Both the position numbers and the translations under genes were made by a program. Positions 8,355 through 17,233 of a DNA stretch of 64,000 nt are shown here, piece by piece (position 1 is the stretch's first letter; every line of letters begins with the position of its first letter). Below the pieces are notes generated by a model that ran no database searches, had not been told where the DNA came from, and was given only the letters and a program-made list of their open reading frames with translations. The DNA is from an uncultured Mucispirillum sp. (GTDB lineage: Bacteria; Chrysiogenota; Deferribacteres; Deferribacterales; Mucispirillaceae): NCBI GenBank assembly GCA_944324495.1, contig CALUWN010000003.1, positions 84,204 through 148,203 on the forward strand, in the 5' to 3' direction.

Positions 8355-10909
8355 GAAAACGTAAAAATACTGTAAAGAAAGAAACAAGAAGTGTTAGAGG
8401 ACAAGGCAGTAAAAGTATATCATCGGATATTCTTTTACTCTTTTTTGGGCTTGTTGCAGTATTTTTCTTTTTGTCTTTAGCTTCATATTCTAAAACAGAC
8501 CCGGGTTATGAAGTCATAGAATTTTCAAAATTTAACGATGTTAAACAGCCAGATAACCTTTTTGGAAAAACTGGTGCATATATAGCCAGTTTTCTAGGGT
8601 TTTATTTTGGGTGGACTGCTCTTTTTATACCGTTTTTATCCATCTATTTATCAGTACTTATATACAGATATAAAAAAGGCTTAACATTTATGATGTCACC
8701 AGTGCTTGGTTTTATTTACGGTATGGGTGTAATAATAAGTTTATCTATTATCAGTGGGTTAATAGGTGGGCTTGATTTTTATTTTACTCAGCAGCCAGCA
8801 GGGGCAACTTTAGGAGCATTAGGCAGCAGCTTTATTATGAGCCTTGTAGGCAGGGTTGGTGGTATAATTGTATTTTTAGTACTAACAGTTGCTTTTAGTA
8901 TGCTGCTTTTTTCCATATCATTTTCAGATATGGGGCATGGCTTTAGAGTATTATTTAAGTATATAAGAGCATTTTTCTCAGTAATTAAAAATATTTTTGC
9001 TTCTAAAAAGAAAGAGCAGCAGGAAGAATATGAAGAAGTTTATGAAGATGAAGAAATAGATGAAGAAACAATAAAAGAAAGAATACACGCTTTTATTATT
9101 AAAGTAAAAAGAAAACTTTTTGGTATAGAAAGTAAAGAAGAAAATATTGAAAATAACGCAATAGGGGTAAAGGATGCAAAACAGCCTGAAAAACTTCTTG
9201 ATAAAGATGAGCTTGAAGCAATATCAAGTATCCAGTTTATATCAAATAACAGCGAAGAAATAAAAAAAGAAGGCAATATTATTGATGTTGATGTAGAGCA
9301 TGATAAAACAAATACAGAAGAACAGCAAAATAATGCAGAAGAAAATAAAGAAGAAGTAAAAGAAAATGTGGAAATAAGGCAGGCATATGAAGAAAATAAT
9401 ATGGAAGAGCCATATGCTGAAAATAAAGAAGATATAAAATCAGAAGCAAACCAAGATGATATAGAAATTAGGAAAATGGAAAAAGCAAAAGCAGTGCTTT
9501 TTGCAAATTACAATATACCACTTGGAATACTACAGGATAATAAAAGCAAGGTAGCTCAAGTATCAGAAAAAGAGATGAAAGCTCAAGGCGAGCTTTTAAC
9601 AGATAAATTATTAGATTTTGGAATTTCTGGAACTGTAAGAGCAATACAGCCGGGCCCTGTTGTTACCATGTTTGAATTTGAACCATCAGCAGGTACAAGG
9701 GTTTCTAAAATTGCAGCATTAGAAAATGATTTAGCATTAAGTTTAAGTGCATTATCAATTAGGATAATTGCTCCAATCCCTGGAAAAAATGCAGTAGGTA
9801 TTGAGATACCAAATAAAAACAGGCAGGCTGTAACTATTAAAGAGCTTTTAAAAACACCAGAATTTAAAAACTCTAAATCACCATTAACGGTAGCATTAGG
9901 AAAAGATGTTATAGGCAAACCATATATGTCTGATATTAAAAAGATGCCTCACTTACTGGTGGCAGGTACAACTGGCAGTGGTAAATCTGTAGGTATCAAT
10001 ACAATGATATGCTCAATATTATTTAAAGCATCCCCTGAAGAAGTAAAATTTATAATGATAGACCCAAAAATGGTGGAATTAAGTATATATGAAGGTATAC
10101 CGCACTTAATGGCACCAGTTGTAACAGATACAAGGCTGGCAGCAAGTGTATTAAAAAACGTAGTAGCAGAGATGACAAGGCGTTATACACTTTTAGCAGA
10201 GAAAAAAGTAAGAAATTTAGACGGCTATAACGAATTAATACAAGATGATGAAACGGCAGAGAAGATGCCGTATTTAGTAGTTATAGTAGATGAATTTGCA
10301 GACCTTATGATGGTTGCAGGAAAAGATGTGGAAATGAGTATTGCACGTATTGCACAAATGGCACGTGCTGTGGGTATTCATTTAATTATAGCAACACAAA
10401 GGCCTACAACAAATGTAATTACAGGTTTAATTAAAGCAAATATGCCTGCTAGGCTTTCATTTAAAGTATCTCAAAAAAATGATTCAAGGGTAATCATTGA
10501 CCAAAACGGAGCAGATACACTTTTAGGTATGGGGGACAGCCTTTTTATACCACCGGGCACAAGTGATGCAATCAGGATACATGGAGCATTTGTATCAGAT
10601 GATGAAGTACGCGGTATTGTGGAATATTTACAGGCAGAATATGGCAAGCCAGATTATAATATGGCAATGGTGCAGGAAGTTAAAGAAGGCAGCAGTGCAG
10701 GAAAAGAAGATGATGGCGAAACCGATGCATTATACGATGAAGCAGTAGATTTAGTAATGGATAAAGGTACAGCATCTATTTCTATGATACAGCGTGTATT
10801 TAAAATTGGTTATAACAGGGCAGCAAGAATTGTGGAAATGATGGAAGCTCGTGGAATATTAGAGCCAAGCGACGGTACAGCAAAACCAAGAAAGGTTATT
10901 AAAAGATAG
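8351..10909 (+). CDS. ftsK: DNA translocase FtsK
   Basis: Septum-localised dsDNA pump that clears and resolves chromosomes at division. 852 residues from ATG 8351, which overlaps the uppP stop as ATGA; an upstream in-frame TTG at 8315 would add 12 residues but lies deep inside uppP. Four membrane helices occupy about residues 25-190, followed by a Glu/Lys-rich linker to ~390. The motor has Walker A GTTGSGKSVG at about 538 and Walker B VIVDEFADL at about 645, plus ATQRP. The C-terminal winged helix (GYNRAARIVEMMEARG) is the DNA-orienting gamma domain. The last codons lie in a three-copy 20-base tandem repeat. Confidence 0.97.
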   Translation: MRKRKNTVKKETRSVRGQGSKSISSDILLLFFGLVAVFFFLSLASYSKTDPGYEVIEFSKFNDVKQPDNLFGKTGAYIASFLGFYFGWTALFIPFLSIYLSVLIYRYKKGLTFMMSPVLGFIYGMGVIISLSIISGLIGGLDFYFTQQPAGATLGALGSSFIMSLVGRVGGIIVFLVLTVAFSMLLFSISFSDMGHGFRVLFKYIRAFFSVIKNIFASKKKEQQEEYEEVYEDEEIDEETIKERIHAFIIKVKRKLFGIESKEENIENNAIGVKDAKQPEKLLDKDELEAISSIQFISNNSEEIKKEGNIIDVDVEHDKTNTEEQQNNAEENKEEVKENVEIRQAYEENNMEEPYAENKEDIKSEANQDDIEIRKMEKAKAVLFANYNIPLGILQDNKSKVAQVSEKEMKAQGELLTDKLLDFGISGTVRAIQPGPVVTMFEFEPSAGTRVSKIAALENDLALSLSALSIRIIAPIPGKNAVGIEIPNKNRQAVTIKELLKTPEFKNSKSPLTVALGKDVIGKPYMSDIKKMPHLLVAGTTGSGKSVGINTMICSILFKASPEEVKFIMIDPKMVELSIYEGIPHLMAPVVTDTRLAASVLKNVVAEMTRRYTLLAEKKVRNLDGYNELIQDDETAEKMPYLVVIVDEFADLMMVAGKDVEMSIARIAQMARAVGIHLIIATQRPTTNVITGLIKANMPARLSFKVSQKNDSRVIIDQNGADTLLGMGDSLFIPPGTSDAIRIHGAFVSDDEVRGIVEYLQAEYGKPDYNMAMVQEVKEGSSAGKEDDGETDALYDEAVDLVMDKGTASISMIQRVFKIGYNRAARIVEMMEARGILEPSDGTAKPRKVIKR

Positions 10910-10950
10910 GAAAAGTTATTAAAAGATAGGAAAAGTTATAAAAAGATAAG
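10891..10950 (+). repeat. Three-copy ~20-bp tandem repeat across the ftsK stop codon
   Basis: Units start at 10891, 10911 and 10931 with consensus AAAAGTTATTAAAAGATAGG. The first differs at one base, the second matches, the third is degenerate near its end. The first unit encodes the last FtsK residues and the stop (AGATAG); the other two are untranslated and lead to the ribosome-binding region of the next gene. The pattern is that of slippage or tandem duplication. Confidence 0.85.
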
Positions 10951-10975
10951 GAAAATGTAATAAAAGGAAAAGAAA

Positions 10976-11230
10976 ATGGCACACATTTCAATAGATTTAC
11001 CAAGTATCTCAAGTTCGCAAAAGAAAAAATTAATAAGCGAAATGCGAAATTTACTTTCAGAAATTGCAGATATAGAGGTTAGTGAAATATCTGTATCATT
11101 ACATGAACTGCCACTTGAAAATATGAATGGCACAAGCAGTTATGAAGAAAATAAAAAAGAAGTAAAAGAAAAAGAACCTAAAAAACAGGAAGAGAAGAAA
11201 AAGTCTTTTTTTAAAGAAATGTTCCCATAA
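10976..11230 (+). CDS. Small tautomerase-like protein with charged C-terminal tail
   Basis: 84 residues. The first ~50 follow the beta-alpha-beta pattern of 4-oxalocrotonate tautomerase-like proteins: strand HISIDLP, helix QKKKLISEMRNLLSEI, strand EISVSLHEL. The residue after Met is Ala, not the catalytic Pro of active members. The last ~30 residues are almost all Glu and Lys, ending in KSFFKEMFP. An AAGG site lies about 8 bases before the ATG. It is the last gene of the left operon. The family call is tentative, and an unrelated small fold is possible. Confidence 0.5.
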   Translation: MAHISIDLPSISSSQKKKLISEMRNLLSEIADIEVSEISVSLHELPLENMNGTSSYEENKKEVKEKEPKKQEEKKKSFFKEMFP

Positions 11231-11462
11231 AAAAATCTAAAATTTAGTATAGAAGAATGATAAGTATAAAATGGTAAATTCTAAAAACGATTGCAACAAA
11301 TTAAGCAGTTGTAGAAGTTCTCATAAAAAATATCATTAGTTGATTTAATATCATATTCTGATAATAATTCGCTATTATTTGACGCTTACCCTATTTACAG
11401 ACTTTTTTTCACAGGCTCAATTTATGTATTAAATGTTTTCTCATAATGTAAATCAATTATAC

Positions 11463-12086
11463 TTAACTATGTTTTATACCGTAATTTAATTGTGTGATAA
11501 GATTATAAACTCTTTTTACTTCAATGTAAAGATTATCTAAATCTGATGAATTATCAATTATAAAATCAGCATATTTCAGCCGTTCTTCATTACTTAATTG
11601 ATTATCTAATATATTTTCTGCCTGCTCATATGTTATGTTATCCCTTTTTATTAGCCTTTCAAGCTGTATATCTCTACCTGCAGTAACCACAATTAAAGCA
11701 TCGTAATGGGCAAAACTGCCACTTTCTATCATCTTAGCAGCATGGGTTATAATAACAGCTTTATCATCTTTACCATAAATTTGGGAGCGGAGTTTTTTTT
11801 CATAATCAAAAATAGCAGGGTGTACTATTTCTTCTAATACTTTTAATTTATCTTTATCACTAAAAACAATGCTGCCAAGTTTTTTACGTATTATTTCGCC
11901 ATTACTATCAAGAATATCATTGCCAAAGTAATCAACTATTTTTATATAAGCAATCTTACCTTTTTCCATAACTTTTCTGCTTATCACATCAGAATCTATG
12001 GTATAAAAGCCAAGTTCATGAAAAATATCTGCCACTTTACTTTTGCCACAGGCTATTCCGCCAGTTAAGCCAATATTTCTAAGCAT
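11463..12086 (-). CDS. coaE: Dephospho-CoA kinase
   Basis: Last enzyme of coenzyme A synthesis; phosphorylates the 3'-hydroxyl of dephospho-CoA with ATP. 207 residues, normal length. The P-loop GLTGGIACGKS is at the N-terminus, followed by the DSDVISR substrate-site motif and VVTAGRDIQLERL in the lid region. GGGGAA lies 5-6 bases before the ATG. It is the last gene of a leftward cluster and converges with the FtsK operon; 11231-11462 between them holds no recognisable gene. Confidence 0.96.
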   Translation of the reverse strand: MLRNIGLTGGIACGKSKVADIFHELGFYTIDSDVISRKVMEKGKIAYIKIVDYFGNDILDSNGEIIRKKLGSIVFSDKDKLKVLEEIVHPAIFDYEKKLRSQIYGKDDKAVIITHAAKMIESGSFAHYDALIVVTAGRDIQLERLIKRDNITYEQAENILDNQLSNEERLKYADFIIDNSSDLDNLYIEVKRVYNLITQLNYGIKHS

Positions 12087-12088
12087 TA

Positions 12089-12325
12089 CTATTCCCCATA
12101 GATTTCATGGATTATGCTAATCTGTTCCTCTTTAGGTAAAGAAGATAGGAAGTAGCAAAAATAATCTGCCTGAAAATCACGGCATACCTGAGGTCTGTTT
12201 TCATAATCACCACATTTGCCGTTTGAAAGCAAATGTTTGCAAGGCTGCCCTGCTTTTTTATTTAGGGAAGATATGCTGTAAGCTGTGCAGCATACTCCAC
12301 ACATATCACATTCTATTTTACCCAT
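12089..12325 (-). CDS. YkgJ-type cysteine-cluster protein
   Basis: 78 residues with the CxxCxxCC start (CDMCGVCC) and later single cysteines in GQPCKHL, NGKCGDY, PQVCRDF, the layout of the YkgJ/UPF0153 family thought to bind zinc or an Fe-S cluster. Members are usually 80-200 residues, so this is a minimal version. It overlaps the end of the upstream FAH-family gene by 8 bases, which supports a real, coupled gene. The biochemical role is unknown in the family. Confidence 0.8.
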   Translation of the reverse strand: MGKIECDMCGVCCTAYSISSLNKKAGQPCKHLLSNGKCGDYENRPQVCRDFQADYFCYFLSSLPKEEQISIIHEIYGE

Positions 12326-13064
12326 TATTTTCCTTTACACATTTATTTTCCAGTGTACCTAAGTTTTCAATATTTATAGTAACCACATCACCATTTTCAA
12401 CATTTACAGCATCAGCAGGAGTGCCTGTTAAAATAACATCGCCCGGGTTTAATGTGATAATATGGGATAAGTAAGATACTTGAAATAATACATCATATAC
12501 CATAGAAGAAGTAAAGCCATGCTGGCAAACTTCATTATTTTTATATGTAGTAATTTCAAGGTTAGATATATCAAGTTCAGTATTAATAAATGGACCAAGT
12601 GGAGTAAAGCTGTCATAAAATTTACCAAGGGTAACATTTAAATCAGGCGAATTTTGTGAGGCAGTAATATCATTTGCAATAGTATAGCCTAATATATGGT
12701 GTAAAACATGATTTTCAGGTATATTTTTACACTTTTTGCCTATTACTACAGCCATTTCTCCTTCAATGCGTACATCATCAACTTCAGCAGGGATAATAAT
12801 ATCATCATTGGAAGCAATTACTGTTGTAGGTGGTTTTAAAAAAATCTTTGGAGAAATATCTTCTCTTTTGCCGTTATAGTTTTTGCGAAAGCCTATTATT
12901 TTTGAAGGAAGTACTGGTGGCAGGATAGTAACATCACTTAGCATCACAACATCAGTTGTAAGTGAGTAATCATGAAAAATAGTACCGTTAATGCGCTTAA
13001 TTTTATCTCCGTCTAATATGCCGCGGTATTCTGTTTTATCAACTTTATAGCGAATAAATTTCAT
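12318..13064 (-). CDS. Fumarylacetoacetate hydrolase family protein
   Basis: 248 residues from ATG 13064; this start forms an ATGA overlap with the stop of the upstream gene and has GGAGG just before it. An upstream in-frame ATG at 13076 partly overlaps that GGAGG and is less likely. The metal site EGEMAVVIGKK (ExE) and YTIANDITA and LTGTPA are typical of FAH-fold hydratases, decarboxylases and oxaloacetate tautomerases. IIGFRKNY matches the common N-terminal region. Substrate cannot be told from sequence. Confidence 0.9.
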   Translation of the reverse strand: MKFIRYKVDKTEYRGILDGDKIKRINGTIFHDYSLTTDVVMLSDVTILPPVLPSKIIGFRKNYNGKREDISPKIFLKPPTTVIASNDDIIIPAEVDDVRIEGEMAVVIGKKCKNIPENHVLHHILGYTIANDITASQNSPDLNVTLGKFYDSFTPLGPFINTELDISNLEITTYKNNEVCQHGFTSSMVYDVLFQVSYLSHIITLNPGDVILTGTPADAVNVENGDVVTINIENLGTLENKCVKENNG

Positions 13065-14188
13065 TGCTGCCTCCATTTATTAATAATGTAGTCACATACA
13101 TTATCACTATTTAGCTCACCAATTGCAAGTAAAAAAGAAGTTTCTTCTAAAATAGTAGTAAATAAAGGCGACGGGCTAAACCCCAGCTTTTGTAACAATG
13201 CACCATTTACTGCTTTTGTTTTAGAAAAATCAAGTGAATGAAAGCAGGATAAAATATTATTAGAAAGGGTGATATCTTCAAAATTAAATTCAATAAATAA
13301 CGCAATATTATCAATTAATTTTGCATTTTTAAAAGCAAAAAATAAAAGTTCTTTTTCAGATAAATTTTTAAGTTTATTATAATCAAGTTTTGAATATACA
13401 GATATATTTTTCATTTCCTGTACTTGAAGATTAAGAAAATTAATAAAATTCATATCTTTAGTCCATATATATAAAAGCAGGTGAAATTCTGAAGTTTTAG
13501 TTTTTGCAGCAATCAATTTATTATTATCTGTATAAGAATAATCTAGTATAGGTGATAAAACATTATGTTTTTTAAGTAAATCAAGGGCATAGGAAAGATT
13601 TTCCCCTTTAAACATTTTTCTAAACTCTTCTAATATTCTTTCTTTTGCTGATGATTTAATAAGTTCTTTATTTTTGCAAATATTTTGTATAGTGTAATCA
13701 TCAATAGTAAAAGAAAGGGTTGAAGCAAACCTAAAAGCCCGTATAATACGCAGAGGGTCATCAGTAAGAGAGTTATCTGTAACAATTTTAATAAGTTTAT
13801 TATTAATATCTGATACATCACCAATTATTTCACCATCAAGAGAGCAGGCAAGGTTATTAATAGTGAAATCTCTTTTTAGCACATCATCATAAATATTTTG
13901 CCCTCTCAGTTTTGATACATCAATAATAAGGTTGTTTTTCATAAGGCGCATATTATCTTTAAATGCAACAGGGTAAGCTTTAATTTTTTTGCCTAATATT
14001 TTTGCAAGGTTTAAATAATCAATATTACAAGCTGTAATATCAATATCAGAAAGTTGAATGTTTAGTATAATATCTCTTAAGCAGCCACCAACAAGGTATA
14101 TTTTACAGTTATATTCTTTTTCAATAGAATAGAGAATATCTAGAAACGGAATATTTTTTTTTAAAATCTCTTTTGAAATTATTGACAT
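13061..14188 (-). CDS. CCA tRNA nucleotidyltransferase / poly(A) polymerase family
   Basis: 375 residues of class II nucleotidyltransferase. YLVGGCLRDIIL and DIDITA provide the GGxxRD and DxD active-site signatures; RDFTINNLA and DPLRIIRAFRFA are the following conserved motifs of the neck region. The C-terminal third diverges. It may add CCA, or only A or CC. A full CCA-adding role fits the window, since all four tRNA genes lack encoded CCA. It begins 28 bases from the divergent phosphodiesterase gene. Confidence 0.88.
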   Translation of the reverse strand: MSIISKEILKKNIPFLDILYSIEKEYNCKIYLVGGCLRDIILNIQLSDIDITACNIDYLNLAKILGKKIKAYPVAFKDNMRLMKNNLIIDVSKLRGQNIYDDVLKRDFTINNLACSLDGEIIGDVSDINNKLIKIVTDNSLTDDPLRIIRAFRFASTLSFTIDDYTIQNICKNKELIKSSAKERILEEFRKMFKGENLSYALDLLKKHNVLSPILDYSYTDNNKLIAAKTKTSEFHLLLYIWTKDMNFINFLNLQVQEMKNISVYSKLDYNKLKNLSEKELLFFAFKNAKLIDNIALFIEFNFEDITLSNNILSCFHSLDFSKTKAVNGALLQKLGFSPSPLFTTILEETSFLLAIGELNSDNVCDYIINKWRQQ

Positions 14189-14216
14189 TTTTATAATCCC
14201 CGTTATATATTATGAA

Positions 14217-14702
14217 ATGACTAAAATAATAATAATTTCAGACACACACACATCAAGTATTGAAAAGCTTTCAGATAACCTTGTAAATAAGATTAAGGAA
14301 GCAGATATAGTAATACATGCAGGCGATGCTGATACTCTTAATTTTATAGACGAGTTAGAAGATATCTGCAAGTGTTTATATGCAGTTAAGGGAAATTGTG
14401 ATATAGGCTCAAAACTTCCCCTTGATTTAATTATTGATGTAGAAGGCGTAAAAGTAGGCATAAACCACGGTACAGGCAACTATAATAATGTAATAGACAG
14501 GCTTTATTACACATTCAGTGAGGAGGACCCTGCCATAATAGTTTTTGGTCATACCCATGTGCCTGTTAATGAAGAAATAGAGGGGGTATGGTTTATAAAC
14601 CCGGGCTCAACTTCATTAAATAGAAGTTTAAAATATGGTACATATGCTGAGCTTACTATAGAAAACGGTACCTTTGAATCAGAAATCTTTAATGCGGAAT
14701 AA
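14217..14702 (+). CDS. YfcE/MJ0936-type metallophosphoesterase
   Basis: 161 residues with the full calcineurin-like metal-ligand set in order: SDTH, HAGDAD, GNCD, NHG and GHTH. The family hydrolyses phosphodiesters, with Mn or Ni preference in studied members; the natural substrate here is unknown. No clear ribosome-binding site precedes the ATG. A two-codon ATG AAA TGA frame overlaps the start at 14212. The gene heads a rightward cluster with rlpA, argB and pcm. Confidence 0.9.
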   Translation: MTKIIIISDTHTSSIEKLSDNLVNKIKEADIVIHAGDADTLNFIDELEDICKCLYAVKGNCDIGSKLPLDLIIDVEGVKVGINHGTGNYNNVIDRLYYTFSEEDPAIIVFGHTHVPVNEEIEGVWFINPGSTSLNRSLKYGTYAELTIENGTFESEIFNAE

Positions 14703-14724
14703 TATATAAGGGTTTATTACAATA

Positions 14725-15678
14725 ATGAAAAAAATATATACATTTCTTTTTATAATATTTTTTGGATTAGTTCAAGGCTGCAGTAGTTTTTCAGAAGTGG
14801 AAGTTAAACGCTATGAAGATTATTTTCCAAGTAAATCATCAAGCACATACAGCCAAACAAGCAGTACAGAAAATTATGAAGTTTACACATCAGATGAATA
14901 TGCAGATGAGCAAAAGCAGGTTGCAAGTGCAAATGTAACAGACAGCGGCAAGCAGTATTCAGATGACGGATTTTTCCAAGATGCCCCAGTGGAAGTAAAC
15001 GAGGCAGCAAAATCAACAGGCAAATGTAAAGCAGTAGCTGCTCCCGGCCCTAAAAAAATTGGTAAACCTTATAAAATCAACGGTGTAACATATTATCCAA
15101 TGGAAAGTGCTGATGGCTATAGTGAAGTGGGTATTGCTTCATGGTATGGCCCGGGCTTTCATGGAAAATTAACAGCAAATGGGGAAAGATATAACCAAAA
15201 AGCAATGACAGCAGCCCATAAAACACTGCCACTTCCAACGTTAGTGAAAGTGGAAAACTTAGAAAACGGCAAAAGTGTAGTTGTAAGGGTAAACGATAGA
15301 GGTCCATATTCAAAAGGTAGAATAATAGATTTAACAGAAACAGCAGCAAGAAGGCTTGATATGCTTGATAAAGGTACAGCAAAAGTGCGAGTTTCTGTAT
15401 TATCAGAAGACCCAGACTGTTATGTTAGCCACGGGCAGGCAGTAAATATTAACAGTGGTAATTTTGCAGTGCAGGTGGGGGCATTTTCTGTGGAAGATAA
15501 TGCAAAACGATTGGCAGAAAAAATAGGTGAAAAAGCAGTTGTTTCAAAAGGCTATGCAAAAGGTACAGAGTGGCACAGGGTTTGGGTTACAGGCTATTCT
15601 TCAAAAGAGCAGGCAGATAATGCACTATCATCAGAATTAAGTGAATATGATGGTGCGTTTGTTGTAAGATATAAATAA
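14725..15678 (+). CDS. rlpA: RlpA-family septal lipoprotein with SPOR domain
   Basis: 317 residues. The N-terminal signal ends in a lipobox (FGLVQGCSS), predicting an outer-membrane lipoprotein. A Ser/Thr-rich spacer is followed by the double-psi beta-barrel: [28 protein letters not shown] and [17 protein letters not shown], which hold the residues used by lytic transglycosylase RlpA. The last ~75 residues form a SPOR domain (FAVQVGAFS) that binds denuded glycan at septa. The Lnt encoded at 37780-39297 would N-acylate it. Confidence 0.93.
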   Translation: MKKIYTFLFIIFFGLVQGCSSFSEVEVKRYEDYFPSKSSSTYSQTSSTENYEVYTSDEYADEQKQVASANVTDSGKQYSDDGFFQDAPVEVNEAAKSTGKCKAVAAPGPKKIGKPYKINGVTYYPMESADGYSEVGIASWYGPGFHGKLTANGERYNQKAMTAAHKTLPLPTLVKVENLENGKSVVVRVNDRGPYSKGRIIDLTETAARRLDMLDKGTAKVRVSVLSEDPDCYVSHGQAVNINSGNFAVQVGAFSVEDNAKRLAEKIGEKAVVSKGYAKGTEWHRVWVTGYSSKEQADNALSSELSEYDGAFVVRYK

Positions 15679-15694
15679 TTAAAGGTGAAATAAA

Positions 15695-16570
15695 ATGAAA
15701 GATGTAATAGAGAAAGCGTCCATATTAATAGAATCGCTGCCGTATATTAAAAAATTTGCAGGCAAAACATTTGTTATTAAATACGGCGGTCATGCTATGG
15801 AAAATGATGAGTTAAAATACAGCTTTGCTCAAGATATTACACTTTTAAAATATGTTGGTATAAACCCAGTTATAGTTCATGGTGGTGGCCCACAAATTGG
15901 TTCATTTTTAAAACGATTAGATATTCAAAGTGAATTTATTTCAGGTATGCGTGTAACAGATGCTGCCAGTATGGAAATAGTAGAGATGACATTAGCTGGT
16001 AAAATAAATAAAGAAATTGTAAGCCTTATAAATAAAGCAGGTGGCAGTGCTGTTGGGTTTTCTGGCAGAGACGGCAACTTAATAAAAGCAAAAAAATTAT
16101 ATGTAGATGCAGCTGATGAAAAAGGCGTATTACAGCGTATTGATATTGGTTTAGTAGGCGAAGTAGAATCAGTTAATACAAAAATTATAGAAAATGTAAT
16201 GGGAAGCTTTATTCCAGTAATAGCACCTGTTGGAATAAGTGAAAACTATGAGCCATATAATATTAATGCAGATTTAGCAGCAGGCAGCATCGCTTCAGCA
16301 TTAAAGGCAGAAAAACTAATGCTTTTAACAGATGTGGATGGTGTAAAAGATAAAGAAGGCAAAAGAATATCTACAATCCACCCAGAAGATGCAGACAGCA
16401 TGAAAAAAGACGGCACATTAACAGGTGGTATGATACCAAAAATTGATTGTGCTGTGGAAGCAGTTAAAAATGGAGTTAGTAAAGCCCACATAATAGACGG
16501 AAGAATAAAACATTCTATTTTACTTGAAATATTTACAGATTCTGGTATAGGAACGCAAGTATTACAATGA
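15695..16570 (+). CDS. argB: Acetylglutamate kinase
   Basis: Second step of arginine synthesis: phosphorylates N-acetyl-L-glutamate. 291 residues. KTFVIKYGGHAM at the N-terminus and VIVHGGGPQIG are the phosphate-binding segments; LLTDVDGV and LTGGMIPK are the conserved C-terminal motifs. The length with an N-terminal extension before VIKYGG is that of the arginine-sensitive type, so feedback inhibition is plausible. AGGTGAAAT lies before the ATG. No other arginine gene is in the window. Confidence 0.96.
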   Translation: MKDVIEKASILIESLPYIKKFAGKTFVIKYGGHAMENDELKYSFAQDITLLKYVGINPVIVHGGGPQIGSFLKRLDIQSEFISGMRVTDAASMEIVEMTLAGKINKEIVSLINKAGGSAVGFSGRDGNLIKAKKLYVDAADEKGVLQRIDIGLVGEVESVNTKIIENVMGSFIPVIAPVGISENYEPYNINADLAAGSIASALKAEKLMLLTDVDGVKDKEGKRISTIHPEDADSMKKDGTLTGGMIPKIDCAVEAVKNGVSKAHIIDGRIKHSILLEIFTDSGIGTQVLQ

Positions 16571-17178
16571 TTATAAAAACTCCAAAATATTTTTTAGATG
16601 ATATTGTTGCCCCTGCATGTAACAGCGATAAAGATATATTACAGGCTTTTACTGATATACCAAGAGCGTTATTTGTAGATGAGGGTATGAAGCAAAAAGC
16701 ATATGAAGATAAGGCACTGCCTATTGGTATGGGGCAGACTATCTCTCAAGTAACAACAGTAGCTACAATGCTTAAAATGTTAGAGCTTAAAAAAAGTGAT
16801 AATATATTAGAAATAGGTTCAGGCAGTGGGTTTGTAACAGCATTACTATCCCGCCTTACAAATCATGTATATGCCATAGAGCTTTTGCCAAAATTAATGG
16901 AAAAAGCACGCACTACTATAAAATCACTGCGTATTACAAATGTAAGTTTAAAAGTTGATGATGGTGGCAAAGGCTGGAAAGAACACGCCCCATACGATAA
17001 AATCATAGCATCAGCAGGGGCAAAAAAACTGCCACAAAGCTTAGTAGAGCAGTTAAAAGAAGGCGGTATATTAGTACTGCCACTAAATAATAACTTAATG
17101 AAATATAAAAAAGAGCAGGGCGTATTAATTGAAGAAAAGGGAAAGCCCTGCCAGTTTGTAGATTTTGTAGGCAGTTAA
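16567..17178 (+). CDS. pcm: Protein-L-isoaspartate O-methyltransferase
   Basis: Repairs isoaspartyl damage in proteins using S-adenosylmethionine. 203 residues with IPRALFVDE, the ALPIGMGQTISQ substrate-site motif (family QTISQP, here QTISQV), the SAM motif LEIGSGSGFVT and the late LKEGGILVLPL. It overlaps argB by four bases (ATGA), so translation is coupled. A strong terminator follows directly and closes the operon. Confidence 0.93.
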   Translation: MIIKTPKYFLDDIVAPACNSDKDILQAFTDIPRALFVDEGMKQKAYEDKALPIGMGQTISQVTTVATMLKMLELKKSDNILEIGSGSGFVTALLSRLTNHVYAIELLPKLMEKARTTIKSLRITNVSLKVDDGGKGWKEHAPYDKIIASAGAKKLPQSLVEQLKEGGILVLPLNNNLMKYKKEQGVLIEEKGKPCQFVDFVGS

Positions 17179-17196
17179 TAAAAACTGCCTTTATTA
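17169..17196 (+). terminator. Rho-independent terminator after pcm
   Basis: AGGCAGTT at 17169-17176 pairs with AACTGCCT at 17183-17190 around a 6-base AT loop, followed by TTATTATA. The first arm overlaps the pcm stop region. Confidence 0.8.
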
Positions 17197-17233
17197 TATA
17201 ATAGGAAAAATATTCTATAAATTTACTTTTTTA

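Noticed and set aside
11231-11462. 232 bases between the FtsK operon and coaE
   Set aside because: Examined for RNA structure and small genes; only AT-rich sequence with stops in all frames.
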